From Christensenellaceae bacterium (GTDB lineage: Bacteria; Bacillota; Clostridia; Christensenellales; UBA1242), in the NCBI GenBank assembly GCA_031260975.1, contig JAISKJ010000003.1, positions 723,109 through 787,108 of the forward strand: a stretch of DNA of 64,000 nt. Reading direction: 5' to 3'. The position numbers and the translations under genes are program-made. Of the stretch, positions 44,001-52,123 are shown one piece after another (position 1 is the first letter of the stretch; each line of letters begins with the position of its first letter). Under the pieces are notes generated by a model. That model was not told the origin of the DNA, did no database searches, and worked only from the letters and a program-made list of their open reading frames with translations.

Positions 44001-44658
44001 ACAGCAAAATATCCTGCATTTCAGCATCAGATTTGTTGATATAGTGAGCATCATTTGTAGCAACAGTCTTTACACCAATCTTTTTAGCAAGGTTATAAAG
44101 CGGCTCCAAAACCTCTATCTGTTCAGGAAGACCGTGATTTTGAAGCTCTATATAATAGTCGCCTTCATCAAACAAAGACTTATATTTAAGCGCAAGCTTT
44201 TCAGCTTCGTCAAAGCGGCGCTCTAAAAGCAGTTGCGGAACATGCCCCGCTAAACACGCTGATAGACAAATGAGCCCCTCGCTGTGTTTTTTCAGCACCT
44301 CATAGTCAATTCGGGGCTTGTAATAAAACCCTTCTACATGGGCAATGGAATTAAGCTTTAACAGATTCTTATATCCCGTATTGTTTTTGGCAAGCAAAAT
44401 TAAATGAAAAAGCTCGGGCTTACCCGATTTAACATGCCTGTTTTCGGCAATATAAAACTCGCACCCGATGATGGGCTTAATTCCTAATTTAAAACACTCG
44501 GCATAAAACTTGAGTGCGCCCATCATATTGCCATGATCGGTTATGGCAATGGCAGGCGCTCCCTGCTCTTTAACCTTTTCAACCAGCTTTTTGATGGTGC
44601 AGGCTCCGTCAAGCAAACTATATTCGGTATGCACATGCAAATGTATAAACGGTTTCAT
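41050..44658 (-). CDS. dnaE: DNA polymerase III alpha subunit DnaE
   Basis: 1202 aa. Replicative polymerase. The N-terminal PHP domain keeps its metal-site motifs (HLHVHTEYSLLDG, AITDHGNM, NDAHY). The polymerase core has GPGRGSGAGS and the catalytic Asp pair in MPDFDIDF (about 408-414), then MYRPGPMDYIPRF. A tandem helix-hairpin-helix and OB-fold region and a short acidic, Lys/Glu-rich linker near the C-terminus complete it. The length is normal. The ribosome site is GAGGGAT. In low-GC Firmicutes DnaE usually works beside PolC, which is not in this window. Confidence 0.97.
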   Translation of the reverse strand: MKPFIHLHVHTEYSLLDGACTIKKLVEKVKEQGAPAIAITDHGNMMGALKFYAECFKLGIKPIIGCEFYIAENRHVKSGKPELFHLILLAKNNTGYKNLLKLNSIAHVEGFYYKPRIDYEVLKKHSEGLICLSACLAGHVPQLLLERRFDEAEKLALKYKSLFDEGDYYIELQNHGLPEQIEVLEPLYNLAKKIGVKTVATNDAHYINKSDAEMQDILLCIQTGRFVDEPNRMKFETEEFYIKNMEEMQQVLGAYPEALETPYEIVEKCQVSIKAKSHAEIDSSLGIPKDSVLKPSEAFIPVFKAPDGMNNYEYMKKVVYDGLEKRYGKITKELEERAETELELIKSGGFIEYFLVVWDYVAYAKSQGIPVGPGRGSGAGSIVAYAMGITNVEPLQYNLLFERFIHKERVSMPDFDIDFCYDRRSEIIEYVKQKYGMDHVSYIGTLGTMAAKNAIKDVGRVLRIPYAEVDKITKSIPNKLPDGIKKPPVLKYYFGTTGKEEDQKYVLPELRAYYDNDERLKKVIDLGIKLEGMPRQSSTHACGILITPRPVSDFVPLLRNGEEIASQFSMVELEDLGLLKMDFLGLRTLTDIDRTVKLIKKNFNKDIDFDSMGVDDPNVYKLVTSGDTTNIFQIESSGFQDLMRKLKPDCLEDIIAAISMYRPGPMDYIPRFLENKQNPKNIVYDHPCLEPILKETYGVIVYQEQVMKIVQVMAGYTLGQADNVRRIMGKKKVDQMDAERKKFINGWQDPKGQKSIPGAVALGVKPEVAEKVFHEMENFAKYAFNKSHSAGYAVLTYQTAWLKCYYPVEFLVSVLNNRITNADEIKRYLIYAKEVKIEVLPPDINKSETYFSVENGKIRFGLAALKNVGIGMTDSIIEERTKNGSFADLYDLISRFAGTVNKRYMESLIYSGALDSFGKARSQLIEVFDQVIDMAYSTKKTQATGQFSLFENEAVQLNIVVYPDIKEYSLAAKLKFEKQVTGVYISGHPLDNYADKMKNFNFNSSKLVVSEDINANDEMHEMEFIEQDIVNDMQVNTGGIVTEIRKMYTKQGNREMAMLKLEDLYGSMDLMMFPNIYDRYKDKLKEDVMISVSGRLSLRPGDTPTILVEKMGFWAAETEEEPEKPKEEEKSSQTLYLKYDTTDKLLHQKIMTILKNSIGSVPVLIKCGQTDKSFRIGLKVNVDNYLLNELNALIKEEFIKVM

Positions 44659-44700
44659 TTATCCCTCTTTTTAAATATGATTTCCAATGACTATTCCTTT

Positions 44701-44782
44701 ATCATTGCGAGCCAAAAGCGTGGCAATCCCATAGTATAGGTCTTAACAAGGAGTTGCGGTCACCATATTCCTCGTAATGACA
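44701..44782. repeat. REP-like element pair (GTCATTGCGAGG type)
   Basis: TCATTGCGAG ... GGCAATCCCA, a central spacer, then GGAGTTGCGG ... CTCGTAATGA: two half-elements in opposite orientation, as in paired dispersed palindromes. It fills most of the gap between dnaE and the 44807 gene. Confidence 0.65.
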
Positions 44783-44806
44783 GCAAGCCTGCAGTTCGTC
44801 GAGCTT

Positions 44807-45529
44807 TTACTGCCATTTGATTTTTGCTCCCTCCATAATAAGAGAAGAATAGTGACCAAACATATCCAAGTCCTCAGGGCTCGTCAGTTGATGCCCTGCT
44901 CCATTTATGGTATAAATATGTGCTCCGCCGTCTAAAAGTTTTTGATAGTTTTTTATATCAACCATATCGTCATTTTCGCCGGCAATAATGTTTATCTTTG
45001 AATTTCTGCCTGTATCAAATGTTGTATTATTCGCATAATCCGAACACAGCTCAAGACTAAAGGGCTTATAGCTTTCCAAAGGTCCATCACCCGTAACCCA
45101 TTCGTTAAGAAATATTCCTTGTTTTTCAATCTCAGTTTTAACAACTGATGCCAAGTCAATTGCAGGGGCACGCAAAATAAGCACACTATACTTATCAGGG
45201 TCTTTTGCAAAATATTGCAACATCAAAAATCCCCCAAAACTGCTTCCAAACAAGCTTATATCGGAATTGGGAAAATTCAGCCGCGCCCATTCTTCAATTG
45301 TTTCAAACTGTTTTATATAATCTTCAGTCTGAAAAAGTTCTGCACCGCGCCCCAGAAGGTTAAAGCTCACAACACCCACCCCTTGCTTTTTCATGACCTC
45401 TTTAAGTTTCGTTTGAGTTTTTCCGTCCTTACTGCTGCCCATGCCATGAGCAGACAAAATAATCTGTCTGCATTTTTTCATATCTTCCAAGTCGAAATTG
45501 GTATCAAATTCAATATCTTCCATCCTCAT
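44807..45529 (-). CDS. Alpha/beta-hydrolase (serine hydrolase)
   Basis: 240 aa. The alpha/beta-hydrolase fold is clear: IILSAHGMGSSKDG near the oxyanion region, the nucleophile elbow GSSFGG (about 115-120), the acid in AGENDDMVD and the catalytic His in NGAGHQL. No signal peptide, so cytosolic. Esterase, peptidase or thioesterase activity cannot be told apart by sequence. The ribosome site is AAGGAGAAAACG. It follows whiA after 22 nt on the same strand and so is probably co-transcribed with it. Confidence 0.82.
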   Translation of the reverse strand: MRMEDIEFDTNFDLEDMKKCRQIILSAHGMGSSKDGKTQTKLKEVMKKQGVGVVSFNLLGRGAELFQTEDYIKQFETIEEWARLNFPNSDISLFGSSFGGFLMLQYFAKDPDKYSVLILRAPAIDLASVVKTEIEKQGIFLNEWVTGDGPLESYKPFSLELCSDYANNTTFDTGRNSKINIIAGENDDMVDIKNYQKLLDGGAHIYTINGAGHQLTSPEDLDMFGHYSSLIMEGAKIKWQ

Positions 45530-45551
45530 ACGTTTTCTCCTTTGCTTGTTT

Positions 45552-46517
45552 TCACAGCTCTTCAGCGAGCTTCATAAGCTTTCTCAGCTGATGATTGACG
45601 CCGCTTTTAGTGACATTTCCCATAAGCCCCGCCAGCCCCTCAATTGACTCTTCGGGATGAGCAAGCCTCAGCTCACACAACCTAATGAGTCCGTCACTTA
45701 AGCTGCCGAGGCCTCTCTTATTTTTTATCCTCTCAATGGCCGCAATCTGTTTCATAGCAGCCGTCGCCGTTTTTTCCACGTTGGCACTAAAGCAGTTATT
45801 CTGCCTGTTTATATTATTTCGCACCTGCCTCACAGTTATTTCATTCTGAAGCTTTAAAACGCTCTTAAAGGCCCCCACCATAGCAAGAAGGTCGCTTAGC
45901 TGCTCGGCTTCTTTTATATACAGCACAAACAAGTGTTTGCGCTTACTCTTTTTGCTGCTGATACCTTGACTGAAAAGCAATGCCGAAAAATCATCGGCAA
46001 ATTCCTCTTCTCTAAAAATAAATTCCAGATGATACCCGCTGAATTTACGGTCCTCATCGGGTCCGCCTTCAAATATCTTAATGCCTGCTGTGGAACTCGT
46101 TATAAAAACACCCTTGATATATGACAGAGCGCAGCAGGGGCTTTCGATAATATGTTCATCAATGCCCTTAATAAGTTCAAAATTGCCCTGCGGATTAATC
46201 CGAGCCAGCCCGCAGTCAAACAAAACCTCTTTGCTGCAGCTTGGCGGAACTGTTATAATATATCTTACCGATTTGTTTATGTTAAGGTCCTCGTCCAGCA
46301 TTATCTCGGCAAAGTCGCCATACAGCCGCTTAAGCGTGTCGTTGATTATGCCGTAAACCTGCTGCATGTCCGTTTTTATAACAACACTCATCTGCCCGCC
46401 GTTTATGTTAAGCTCGCCGCATGAATGCACAATAGCCGAAAGCTCCGAGAGCTTGCAGCATTCGTTTTGACATAAACTATTTATCACTTCAATTCTGGCG
46501 TCTCTGGCAAACGACAT
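45552..46517 (-). CDS. whiA: WhiA, DNA-binding regulator of cell division/sporulation
   Basis: 321 aa. WhiA has an N-terminal degenerate LAGLIDADG homing-endonuclease fold (SYIKGVFITS at the usual YLRGAFL position) and a C-terminal helix-turn-helix (VNHQLRKLMKLAEEL region, with ESIEGLAGLMGNVTKSG before it). It also has the conserved NRQNNCFSANVEKTATAA segment. In many Firmicutes whiA follows rapZ and yvcK; here neither is present and a PHP gene precedes. The ribosome site is AGGAGG. Repeat element D lies just upstream. Confidence 0.95.
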   Translation of the reverse strand: MSFARDARIEVINSLCQNECCKLSELSAIVHSCGELNINGGQMSVVIKTDMQQVYGIINDTLKRLYGDFAEIMLDEDLNINKSVRYIITVPPSCSKEVLFDCGLARINPQGNFELIKGIDEHIIESPCCALSYIKGVFITSSTAGIKIFEGGPDEDRKFSGYHLEFIFREEEFADDFSALLFSQGISSKKSKRKHLFVLYIKEAEQLSDLLAMVGAFKSVLKLQNEITVRQVRNNINRQNNCFSANVEKTATAAMKQIAAIERIKNKRGLGSLSDGLIRLCELRLAHPEESIEGLAGLMGNVTKSGVNHQLRKLMKLAEEL

Positions 46518-46545
46518 AATATCCTCCTTTTAAAAAATTCAAAAC

Positions 46546-46627
46546 TTATGACTTTTCTCACTCAAAACGCTCCGCAGACACCATGGGTGTCGAAGCCCTA
46601 GTGAAGAGACATATATACACAACTCCA
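46546..46627 (+). repeat. Structured intergenic element, copy D
   Basis: Core AACGCTCCGCAGACACC-atg-GGTGTCGAAGCCCTAGTGAAGAGA (about 46566-46609). The outer arms are weaker than in the other copies. It lies in the 184-nt gap between the PHP gene and whiA, both on the minus strand. Confidence 0.7.
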
Positions 46628-46701
46628 CCCCTGCACAATGCCGTAAAATTTTTGCAGTGAACAATTTTGACAGCTCCAACCTAGCTCCAAATTTAAGTGA
46701 G

Positions 46702-47490
46702 TTATTTTCTTTTATAATTTATAAACTCCGGCAGCTTATTAAGGTTTGATATATTTTCTTCAGGTATATTATAGTCCCTAATTACTTTCTCACCCGCCTC
46801 AAAATGCCCTATCCTCTCGGGTCTGTGCGAATCAGTGTCTACCACAAATTTTACACCCGTTTCAACCATCTTGTCAACCTCAGGTTTTGTCAGAAACATT
46901 GACTTACAATTAATTTCAATAAGCGTACCTCTTTGTTTGGCTACTTCTGCAACCCTAACAATATCCACCAGAAACGGCAGCGGCCTTGTGTTGGGGTGCA
47001 CCAAAACATCTATTTTGTTTTTGTTGAGCATATCAATATAAATTTGTGTGTTTCTCTCTATCAGGCGCTTTGCCTGACCGATAATGGCAAAAACCAGCGT
47101 CTTAAAAAACAACCTAAACGTATGCTTAAGCCCTGTGGCCCTTGCCACTCTGTGAAAGCCGCAAATAACAAAGTCCAGAACTTCCATGTCAGAAGGATGA
47201 ACATCAATATCGCCGTCAAGAGAAATCAGATTGGCCTCAACACCAATCAGAATGTTTATATTATATTTCTTACTAAGTTCCTTGGCTTCTTCTTTCAGGC
47301 GCTTTACTGTCTTTCTCCGCGTTCCAAAAAGTCCCTGATTAAATCCATGATCGGTTATACCGATTTCCTTAAGTCCCTGTTCAGCAGCAGCACGCACATT
47401 TTCCTCCAGCGTGCCCTTTGCATGTTTAACAGGAAACCACCATCTTTTGGCGTGTCGTGTGTGTGTGTGATAATCTCCAAAAAAATTCAT
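46702..47490 (-). CDS. PHP-domain phosphohydrolase
   Basis: 262 aa. Metal-dependent hydrolase of the PHP superfamily. Motifs in order: DYHTHTRHA, GITDHGFN, GVEANLI, DVLVHPNT, IEINCKS and VVDTDSHRPERIG, which together can bind the usual metal cluster. In clostridia a PHP gene of this kind commonly lies between murB and rapZ/whiA. It begins 16 nt after murB with an AAAGGAG ribosome site, so it is in the murB operon. The natural substrate is unknown. Confidence 0.87.
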   Translation of the reverse strand: MNFFGDYHTHTRHAKRWWFPVKHAKGTLEENVRAAAEQGLKEIGITDHGFNQGLFGTRRKTVKRLKEEAKELSKKYNINILIGVEANLISLDGDIDVHPSDMEVLDFVICGFHRVARATGLKHTFRLFFKTLVFAIIGQAKRLIERNTQIYIDMLNKNKIDVLVHPNTRPLPFLVDIVRVAEVAKQRGTLIEINCKSMFLTKPEVDKMVETGVKFVVDTDSHRPERIGHFEAGEKVIRDYNIPEENISNLNKLPEFINYKRK

Positions 47491-47506
47491 AAGTGCTCCT
47501 TTGTTG

Positions 47507-48415
47507 TCATTCCTCCTTTGGCGGAATGATTATAACTTCTCTTGTTAGTATTATACCAAATTTTTTAGAAACTGTCTTTCTTATTTTAGTAATTAATTTA
47601 AAAACTTGTCTGAATTTTGCGCCGCCGTTATTGACTATAAATCCGCAGTGCTTTGGCGAAATCTGAGCAGCTCCTGCAGATTTTCCTTTAAGACCCGTCT
47701 CTTCAATAAAAACCGGAGCCGGAGTATCCCCAAACTTTTTAAACACACTGCCCGCACTAGGCATGGTATACGGCTGAGAAGCTATCCTCTTCTGAAGATA
47801 CTCCTTGCATTTTTGCGTAACAGTTTTGGTATCGCTCTTTTGAATTTTAAATACAACTTTAAGGATAATCAAATCCTTACCGCAAAAACAACTCGTTCGA
47901 TAACCAAACTCCAAATCTGCTACACGTTTTATAAATACTTTATTTCCATCGGTGTAATATACCTTAAAAATCCACTCACTCATCTGTCCGCCATAAGCTC
48001 CTGCATTCATAAAAACCGCACCGCCGACTGTGCCCGGAATTCCAAAGCTAAATTCCATTCCCCCAAAACCGTTTTGCATAAAAAAAGCGTTTAACTTAAA
48101 CAACGGCACACCGGCACCGGCAACAACTCTATTGCTGCCCTGCGTTATCTTTTCAAAGCGGCCCGCAAGTTTAACAAACACATAGTTAAGCTTTTTATCA
48201 TGCGCCAGAATATTGCTGCCCGCACCCAACACAAAATATGGCTTGTTATACCTCCTGCAGGTTTGAAAAACAGTTTTTAGCTGTTCAAAATTTTCAGCCA
48301 GCGCAAATACCCTTGCCCGCCCGCCTATTTTGACGGTGGTATAGTCTTTTAGCTCCGCTTTTATCGTTTTAATTCCGGCAGCTTTCAGAACCTTTTCTAT
48401 CTTCAAAAAACTCAT
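47507..48415 (-). CDS. murB: UDP-N-acetylmuramate dehydrogenase MurB
   Basis: 302 aa. FAD-dependent reduction of UDP-GlcNAc-enolpyruvate to UDP-MurNAc in peptidoglycan synthesis. The FAD-binding segment YTTVKIGGRAR with PYFVLGAGSNIL and GMEFSFGIPGTVGGAVFMNAGA is intact, as is the type II MurB C-terminus (AGSVFKK, GLKGKSAGAAQISPKHCGFI). The start 48415 has AAAAGGGGAT upstream. The first clear gene of murB-PHP. Confidence 0.96.
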   Translation of the reverse strand: MSFLKIEKVLKAAGIKTIKAELKDYTTVKIGGRARVFALAENFEQLKTVFQTCRRYNKPYFVLGAGSNILAHDKKLNYVFVKLAGRFEKITQGSNRVVAGAGVPLFKLNAFFMQNGFGGMEFSFGIPGTVGGAVFMNAGAYGGQMSEWIFKVYYTDGNKVFIKRVADLEFGYRTSCFCGKDLIILKVVFKIQKSDTKTVTQKCKEYLQKRIASQPYTMPSAGSVFKKFGDTPAPVFIEETGLKGKSAGAAQISPKHCGFIVNNGGAKFRQVFKLITKIRKTVSKKFGIILTREVIIIPPKEE

Positions 48416-48477
48416 ATATTATCCCCTTTTAAAACCTTTGGCATAAAAATCTTGCAAATATGACCTGAAAACAACAG

Positions 48478-49545
48478 TTATGGCTCATATGCACTTGCAC
48501 CCACCTGAGCTATGCTGGCAGCTTTAGCCTGTTCTATTTCGGTTTTTGTCAAAAATACATTCACAGAAGTGAGCGGACCCGCCAAAACTTTTTCAAAAGC
48601 TTTCATATATCCCTCGGAGTATATATCGCCGTTGACGCTGAACATTCCGATGTTACTCAGCACACTTTGCGACTGCTTGCTGAGCACAAATTTTATAAAT
48701 TCTTGAGCTATAGCACTTTCTTTCATAAGGCCCAGATACTGCACAAGGTCGCTAAAACCTCCAAGATATTCATACTCACACGAAACAAAGATTCCGTTAT
48801 TTTCGCGGTTTTTTATTCTATATACATCCCGCTGCGTGCCCACTAAGTTAGTGAAATTTCCCTTTAAAAATCCCTCATAAACCTCATATGTAGTTCCGCT
48901 CATATATTGACCTATTCCGGTTATGCTTTTTGTTGTCAGCGCCTGCGCCGGATTTATAAACCCGTCCAGGCCCATTCCTACACCTAAAACCTGCCGTTTG
49001 CCCAAAACAAAACCTTGCTCAAAAATATTATCCTGCTGTGTTTTATTAAGATAATCGCTTCTGGATATTATTGCATACCCACCCAACATATAAGGCACTG
49101 CCAGCATTTCGCCTTCAATCTTACCGTATTGTAAAAGGTCATCACGCACATTAAAATTTAGCTCGGCAGGCAAAAGCCTGTCCTTTAAAATTTCCCCCGC
49201 CCCCACACTAAACGACACCATATCCGGCAGAAAATCAGCATTCAGCTCAAGCTGCTCTATTGTCATAGTTTTTACGTTTATAAACTTGCTGGGGTTTTGT
49301 TTGTTAAAGTCGCGAGCAATTTTTCTAAGATACTCTGCCCTGCTGCCGCTTCCTCCTTCAAAGCTTTCTATGTGCAAAAGCTCTAATATCTCAGGCTCCT
49401 GCGCTTCTGCCCTCAAAAAGCCTATTTCATAAAGCTCTTTATTCAGTCCTAAAATCCCAAACACCAACACAAAAATAAACAACAAAACAGCGGCCAGCAC
49501 ACGCCCAAAAAGTCTCCTCTTAAACTTGATTTTTCGCATATTCAT
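48478..49545 (-). CDS. Membrane-anchored extracellular solute-binding-like protein
   Basis: 355 aa. An N-terminal basic stretch and one membrane helix (about 10-33) act as a signal anchor; there is no lipobox. The remainder resembles family 1 solute-binding proteins: RKIARDFNKQNPSKFINVKTM, PDMVSFSVGAGE, LLAVPYMLGGYAII and AQEFIKFVLSKQSQSVLS. No permease or ATPase gene is nearby, so it may be a sensor or an orphan binding protein. It lies 29 nt after uvrC, but a hairpin with a T-run separates them. No good ribosome site is visible; ATG 49539 is an alternative start. Confidence 0.72.
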   Translation of the reverse strand: MNMRKIKFKRRLFGRVLAAVLLFIFVLVFGILGLNKELYEIGFLRAEAQEPEILELLHIESFEGGSGSRAEYLRKIARDFNKQNPSKFINVKTMTIEQLELNADFLPDMVSFSVGAGEILKDRLLPAELNFNVRDDLLQYGKIEGEMLAVPYMLGGYAIISRSDYLNKTQQDNIFEQGFVLGKRQVLGVGMGLDGFINPAQALTTKSITGIGQYMSGTTYEVYEGFLKGNFTNLVGTQRDVYRIKNRENNGIFVSCEYEYLGGFSDLVQYLGLMKESAIAQEFIKFVLSKQSQSVLSNIGMFSVNGDIYSEGYMKAFEKVLAGPLTSVNVFLTKTEIEQAKAASIAQVGASAYEP

Positions 49546-49552
49546 ATCTATG

Positions 49553-49585
49553 AAAAAAAAGAGAATTATATACCCTAACTCTCTT
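49553..49585 (-). terminator. Terminator of uvrC
   Basis: TAAGAGAG-type stem (49576-49585 with 49559-49568, one mismatch) followed on the minus strand by eight T. It overlaps the uvrC stop codon. Confidence 0.65.
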
Positions 49586-51374
49586 TTAACGCATCCTTTA
49601 TACGCCTAACTAAACCGATATCAAAACCCTTTAGTTTGACAATCTCAGCCTCTTCGGTTTCCTTTATTTTCTTTATGGTCTTAAACTCGTCAAGAAGCCT
49701 CTGTTTTTTAACCTTACCCAACCCTTCAATTTTGTCAAGAACACTCTCTGTCTGTTTCTTGCTTCTGATGCTTCGGTGATAAGTTATAGCATACCTGTGC
49801 GCCTCATCTCTTATGGCCTGCAAAAGCTTTAGCGCAAAGCTGTTTCTTCCCAAAATTATAGGCTGAACATTGTCTTCCACAAAGACCTCTTCCTCCCTTT
49901 TGGCCAGCGAAATCACTTCAATATCGTGGTCATACCCCTTTATAAGGGCTCTAACGGCCCCAAGCTGCCCCTTTCCTCCGTCTATGACAACAAGGTCAGG
50001 ACGAGACCCAAAGCTGATATCAGCACTGTTAAGGCGCTCAAGGCGCCGGCTTAAAGTCTCCGTCATACTGTCAAAATCATTGGGACCTTCCACCGTTTTT
50101 ATCCTAAAGTGCCTGTAGTGATTTCGGGCGCTTTTGCCGTTTATAAATACCACCATACTCGACACCGAATTGGTACCCTGCGTATTTGATATATCATAGC
50201 ACTCCATCCGCACCGGCAGATTTTTAAGCCCAAGTTTAGTTTTAAGTTCCTCCATAGCCCCAAAACTTTTTGCATATTCCTTCTTGTCCTGTTCTATGCT
50301 GTTTTCCAAAAAGTCCTCTGCATTGCTGAGTGCCTGTTTTATAAGCTGCTTTTTTATTCCTTTTTGGGGCACTTCAATTTCGGTGCTGCCAAGCGTATTC
50401 AAAAACTCCGTTAGTGCCCTCAGGCCTTCAACCCGCTCTTGCACCAAAATCTTCTTTGGCAATTTAGGGTTCTGTATATAATATTGCGTAATAAACGAGC
50501 TTATCACCTCATCAAAACCCAGACCCGTCGCATTATAATTCTTAGCCCCCATCATCTTTCCGCCGCGGATAATAAGTACGGTTACAGCACCACCCACTTC
50601 ATTTGAAACAAATGCAAACACGTCTATATCCATATCCTTTGTCAGCGCCGCCAACGTTCTGTCTTTAAGCCTTCCAAGCATACTCAATCTGTCTCTTATT
50701 TCAAGCGCAAGCTCAAAGTTTTCGGTGGCTGCGGCGTTATTCATCTTTTCGTTTAAAATATTATACAAGGCGCTGTCTTTGCCGTTTAAAAAGCTTATTA
50801 CCTTTTGCATAGTATTTCCATACTTAGCAGGGCTAACCTTGCCTATACACGGTGCGCTACATAGTCCCATTGAGTGATTAAGACATGCTCTGCCAAGCAA
50901 CTTTCCGCCTCTAAGCTTTAGCGTACACGTTCTTATAGGGTAAGCCAAGTTTACGGCCTTCAAAATCTCTCCCGCCGAAATACCGCTGAAATATGGCCCG
51001 AAACAAAGTGCTTTGTCTTTTTTCAACTTTCTCACAATTTCAAGTCTGGGGAAGTCCTCTGTCATATCAATCCTTATATACGGAAAATTTTTGCTGTCTT
51101 TAAGAAGTATATTATATTTAGGCTGATATTTTTTTATTAAATTATTTTCAAGAAGGAGTGCGTCAAATTCGCTGTTGGTTATGATATAATCAAAGTCGGC
51201 TATCTTTTCAACCATAGCGGCAACCTTAAAATGAGGCTGCTTGTTTTTAAAATACTGCCCCACTCTGTTTTTCAAAATTCTCGCCTTACCCACATAAATT
51301 ATGGTACCGGTTTTATCCTTCATCAGATATACACCGCTACTTTGCGGCAGGCTTTTCAACTTTTGCTCCAACAT
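49575..51374 (-). CDS. uvrC: UvrABC system subunit C
   Basis: 599 aa from ATG 51374. Makes both incisions in nucleotide excision repair. The GIY-YIG domain (SGVYLMKDKTGTIIYVGKA, about 14-32), Cys-rich linker (CLNHSMGLCSAPC), UvrB-binding region, RNase H-like 5' nuclease (RMECYDISN, DLVVIDGGKGQLG) and C-terminal helix-hairpin-helix (LDKIEGLGKVKKQRLL) are all intact. An in-frame TTG at 51392 lies inside the promoter, so it is not used. No ribosome site precedes the ATG. Confidence 0.96.
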   Translation of the reverse strand: MLEQKLKSLPQSSGVYLMKDKTGTIIYVGKARILKNRVGQYFKNKQPHFKVAAMVEKIADFDYIITNSEFDALLLENNLIKKYQPKYNILLKDSKNFPYIRIDMTEDFPRLEIVRKLKKDKALCFGPYFSGISAGEILKAVNLAYPIRTCTLKLRGGKLLGRACLNHSMGLCSAPCIGKVSPAKYGNTMQKVISFLNGKDSALYNILNEKMNNAAATENFELALEIRDRLSMLGRLKDRTLAALTKDMDIDVFAFVSNEVGGAVTVLIIRGGKMMGAKNYNATGLGFDEVISSFITQYYIQNPKLPKKILVQERVEGLRALTEFLNTLGSTEIEVPQKGIKKQLIKQALSNAEDFLENSIEQDKKEYAKSFGAMEELKTKLGLKNLPVRMECYDISNTQGTNSVSSMVVFINGKSARNHYRHFRIKTVEGPNDFDSMTETLSRRLERLNSADISFGSRPDLVVIDGGKGQLGAVRALIKGYDHDIEVISLAKREEEVFVEDNVQPIILGRNSFALKLLQAIRDEAHRYAITYHRSIRSKKQTESVLDKIEGLGKVKKQRLLDEFKTIKKIKETEEAEIVKLKGFDIGLVRRIKDALKES

Positions 51375-51380
51375 ATCTAT

Positions 51381-51408
51381 ATTATACACCAAATCAAGAC
51401 AAAATCAA
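51381..51408 (-). promoter_or_regulatory. Promoter of uvrC (leaderless arrangement)
   Basis: Minus strand: TTGATT (51403-51408), 16-nt spacer, TATAAT (51381-51386). The -10 box ends 6 nt before the ATG. A direct repeat TTGTCTTGATT lies over the -35 region. Confidence 0.65.
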
Positions 51409-51414
51409 GACAAA

Positions 51415-51762
51415 TCAAACAATATTAGCTTCCAGATAATCCACACCGCTAAGCAACACATCATTAATTATATGGTTGGATAAATCATAAAAAATCACTT
51501 TGCCAAGACGCATATTTTTGACTATCCCCATACTTTTGAGCAGCTTAAGTTGATGGCTGACAGTAGTCTGATTTATGTCAAGTGCCATCGAAATATCATT
51601 CACACACATACGTCCCATAGAAAGCGCCGACAATATCTTGAGCCTCGTGCCGTCGCTAAACACTCCAAAAAAATCTGCAAGTTGTTGCAAAACCTGTTTT
51701 TGCGGCATATAATACTCCAGATTTTTTATCATTTCGTCGCTCAGATTCATAAATTTATTCAT
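51415..51762 (-). CDS. ArsR/SmtB-family transcription regulator
   Basis: 115 aa. Winged helix-turn-helix repressor: FFGVFSDGTRLKILSALS, MCVNDISMALDINQTTVSHQLKLL (recognition region) and MRLGKVIFYDLS wing. The classical arsenic/cadmium motif (ELCVC) is reduced to a single Cys (RMCVND), so its inducer is not predicted by the known metal sites. The ribosome site is AAAGGGG. It precedes uvrC by 40 nt on the same strand, but uvrC has its own promoter. No metal-resistance genes are adjacent. Confidence 0.88.
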   Translation of the reverse strand: MNKFMNLSDEMIKNLEYYMPQKQVLQQLADFFGVFSDGTRLKILSALSMGRMCVNDISMALDINQTTVSHQLKLLKSMGIVKNMRLGKVIFYDLSNHIINDVLLSGVDYLEANIV

Positions 51763-51895
51763 ACCGCGCCCCTTTCAAAAATTATACTCCGCAAAACCAG
51801 CTTAGCCAAGCAAAACCACTTACGAATTTTGCAGGAAAACTGCCAAAACCCTCTTTGATTGTCAAAATAAATCCCCAAAACCAAAGGAGAACGCC

Positions 51896-52123
51896 ATGAA
51901 CCAAAATACCATCCTTTTAGTACTGCTTCTGTCAATTTTTACTGAGGCCGCCGATATAAACCTAAACACCAACGCAAACTTTTTGTTGCTTTTGCTTTTG
52001 GCGCTGGATGAAGGGAACAGGGACAGGGATAGAGACAGATGCAGATGCCGCTGTAATTGCAGCCGCAACCCAGACTTTGAAAACTTTGAACGTTTGCGTG
52101 CCGAAGCGACTGCAATAATATAA
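51896..52123 (+). CDS. Small protein with Arg-Asp/Arg-Cys repeat
   Basis: 75 aa. A convincing gene despite its size: AAAGGAGA lies 7 nt before the ATG, and a strong terminator begins at the stop. The N-terminal half is hydrophobic (ILLVLLLSIF and FLLLLLLALD). It is followed by a striking run of alternating residues (NRDRDRDRCRCRCNC) and a short charged end. Four Cys in the pattern CxCxCxC (with one more Arg between each) could bind metal or form disulfides. No known family; spore-associated small proteins sometimes look like this, but no link is shown. It is divergent from arsR. Confidence 0.7.
   Translation: MNQNTILLVLLLSIFTEAADINLNTNANFLLLLLLALDEGNRDRDRDRCRCRCNCSRNPDFENFERLRAEATAII

Noticed and set aside
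51862-52068. Minus-strand frame opposite the small Arg-Asp/Arg-Cys gene
   Set aside because: It mirrors the repeat and lacks a ribosome site; the plus-strand frame has both a ribosome site and a terminator.
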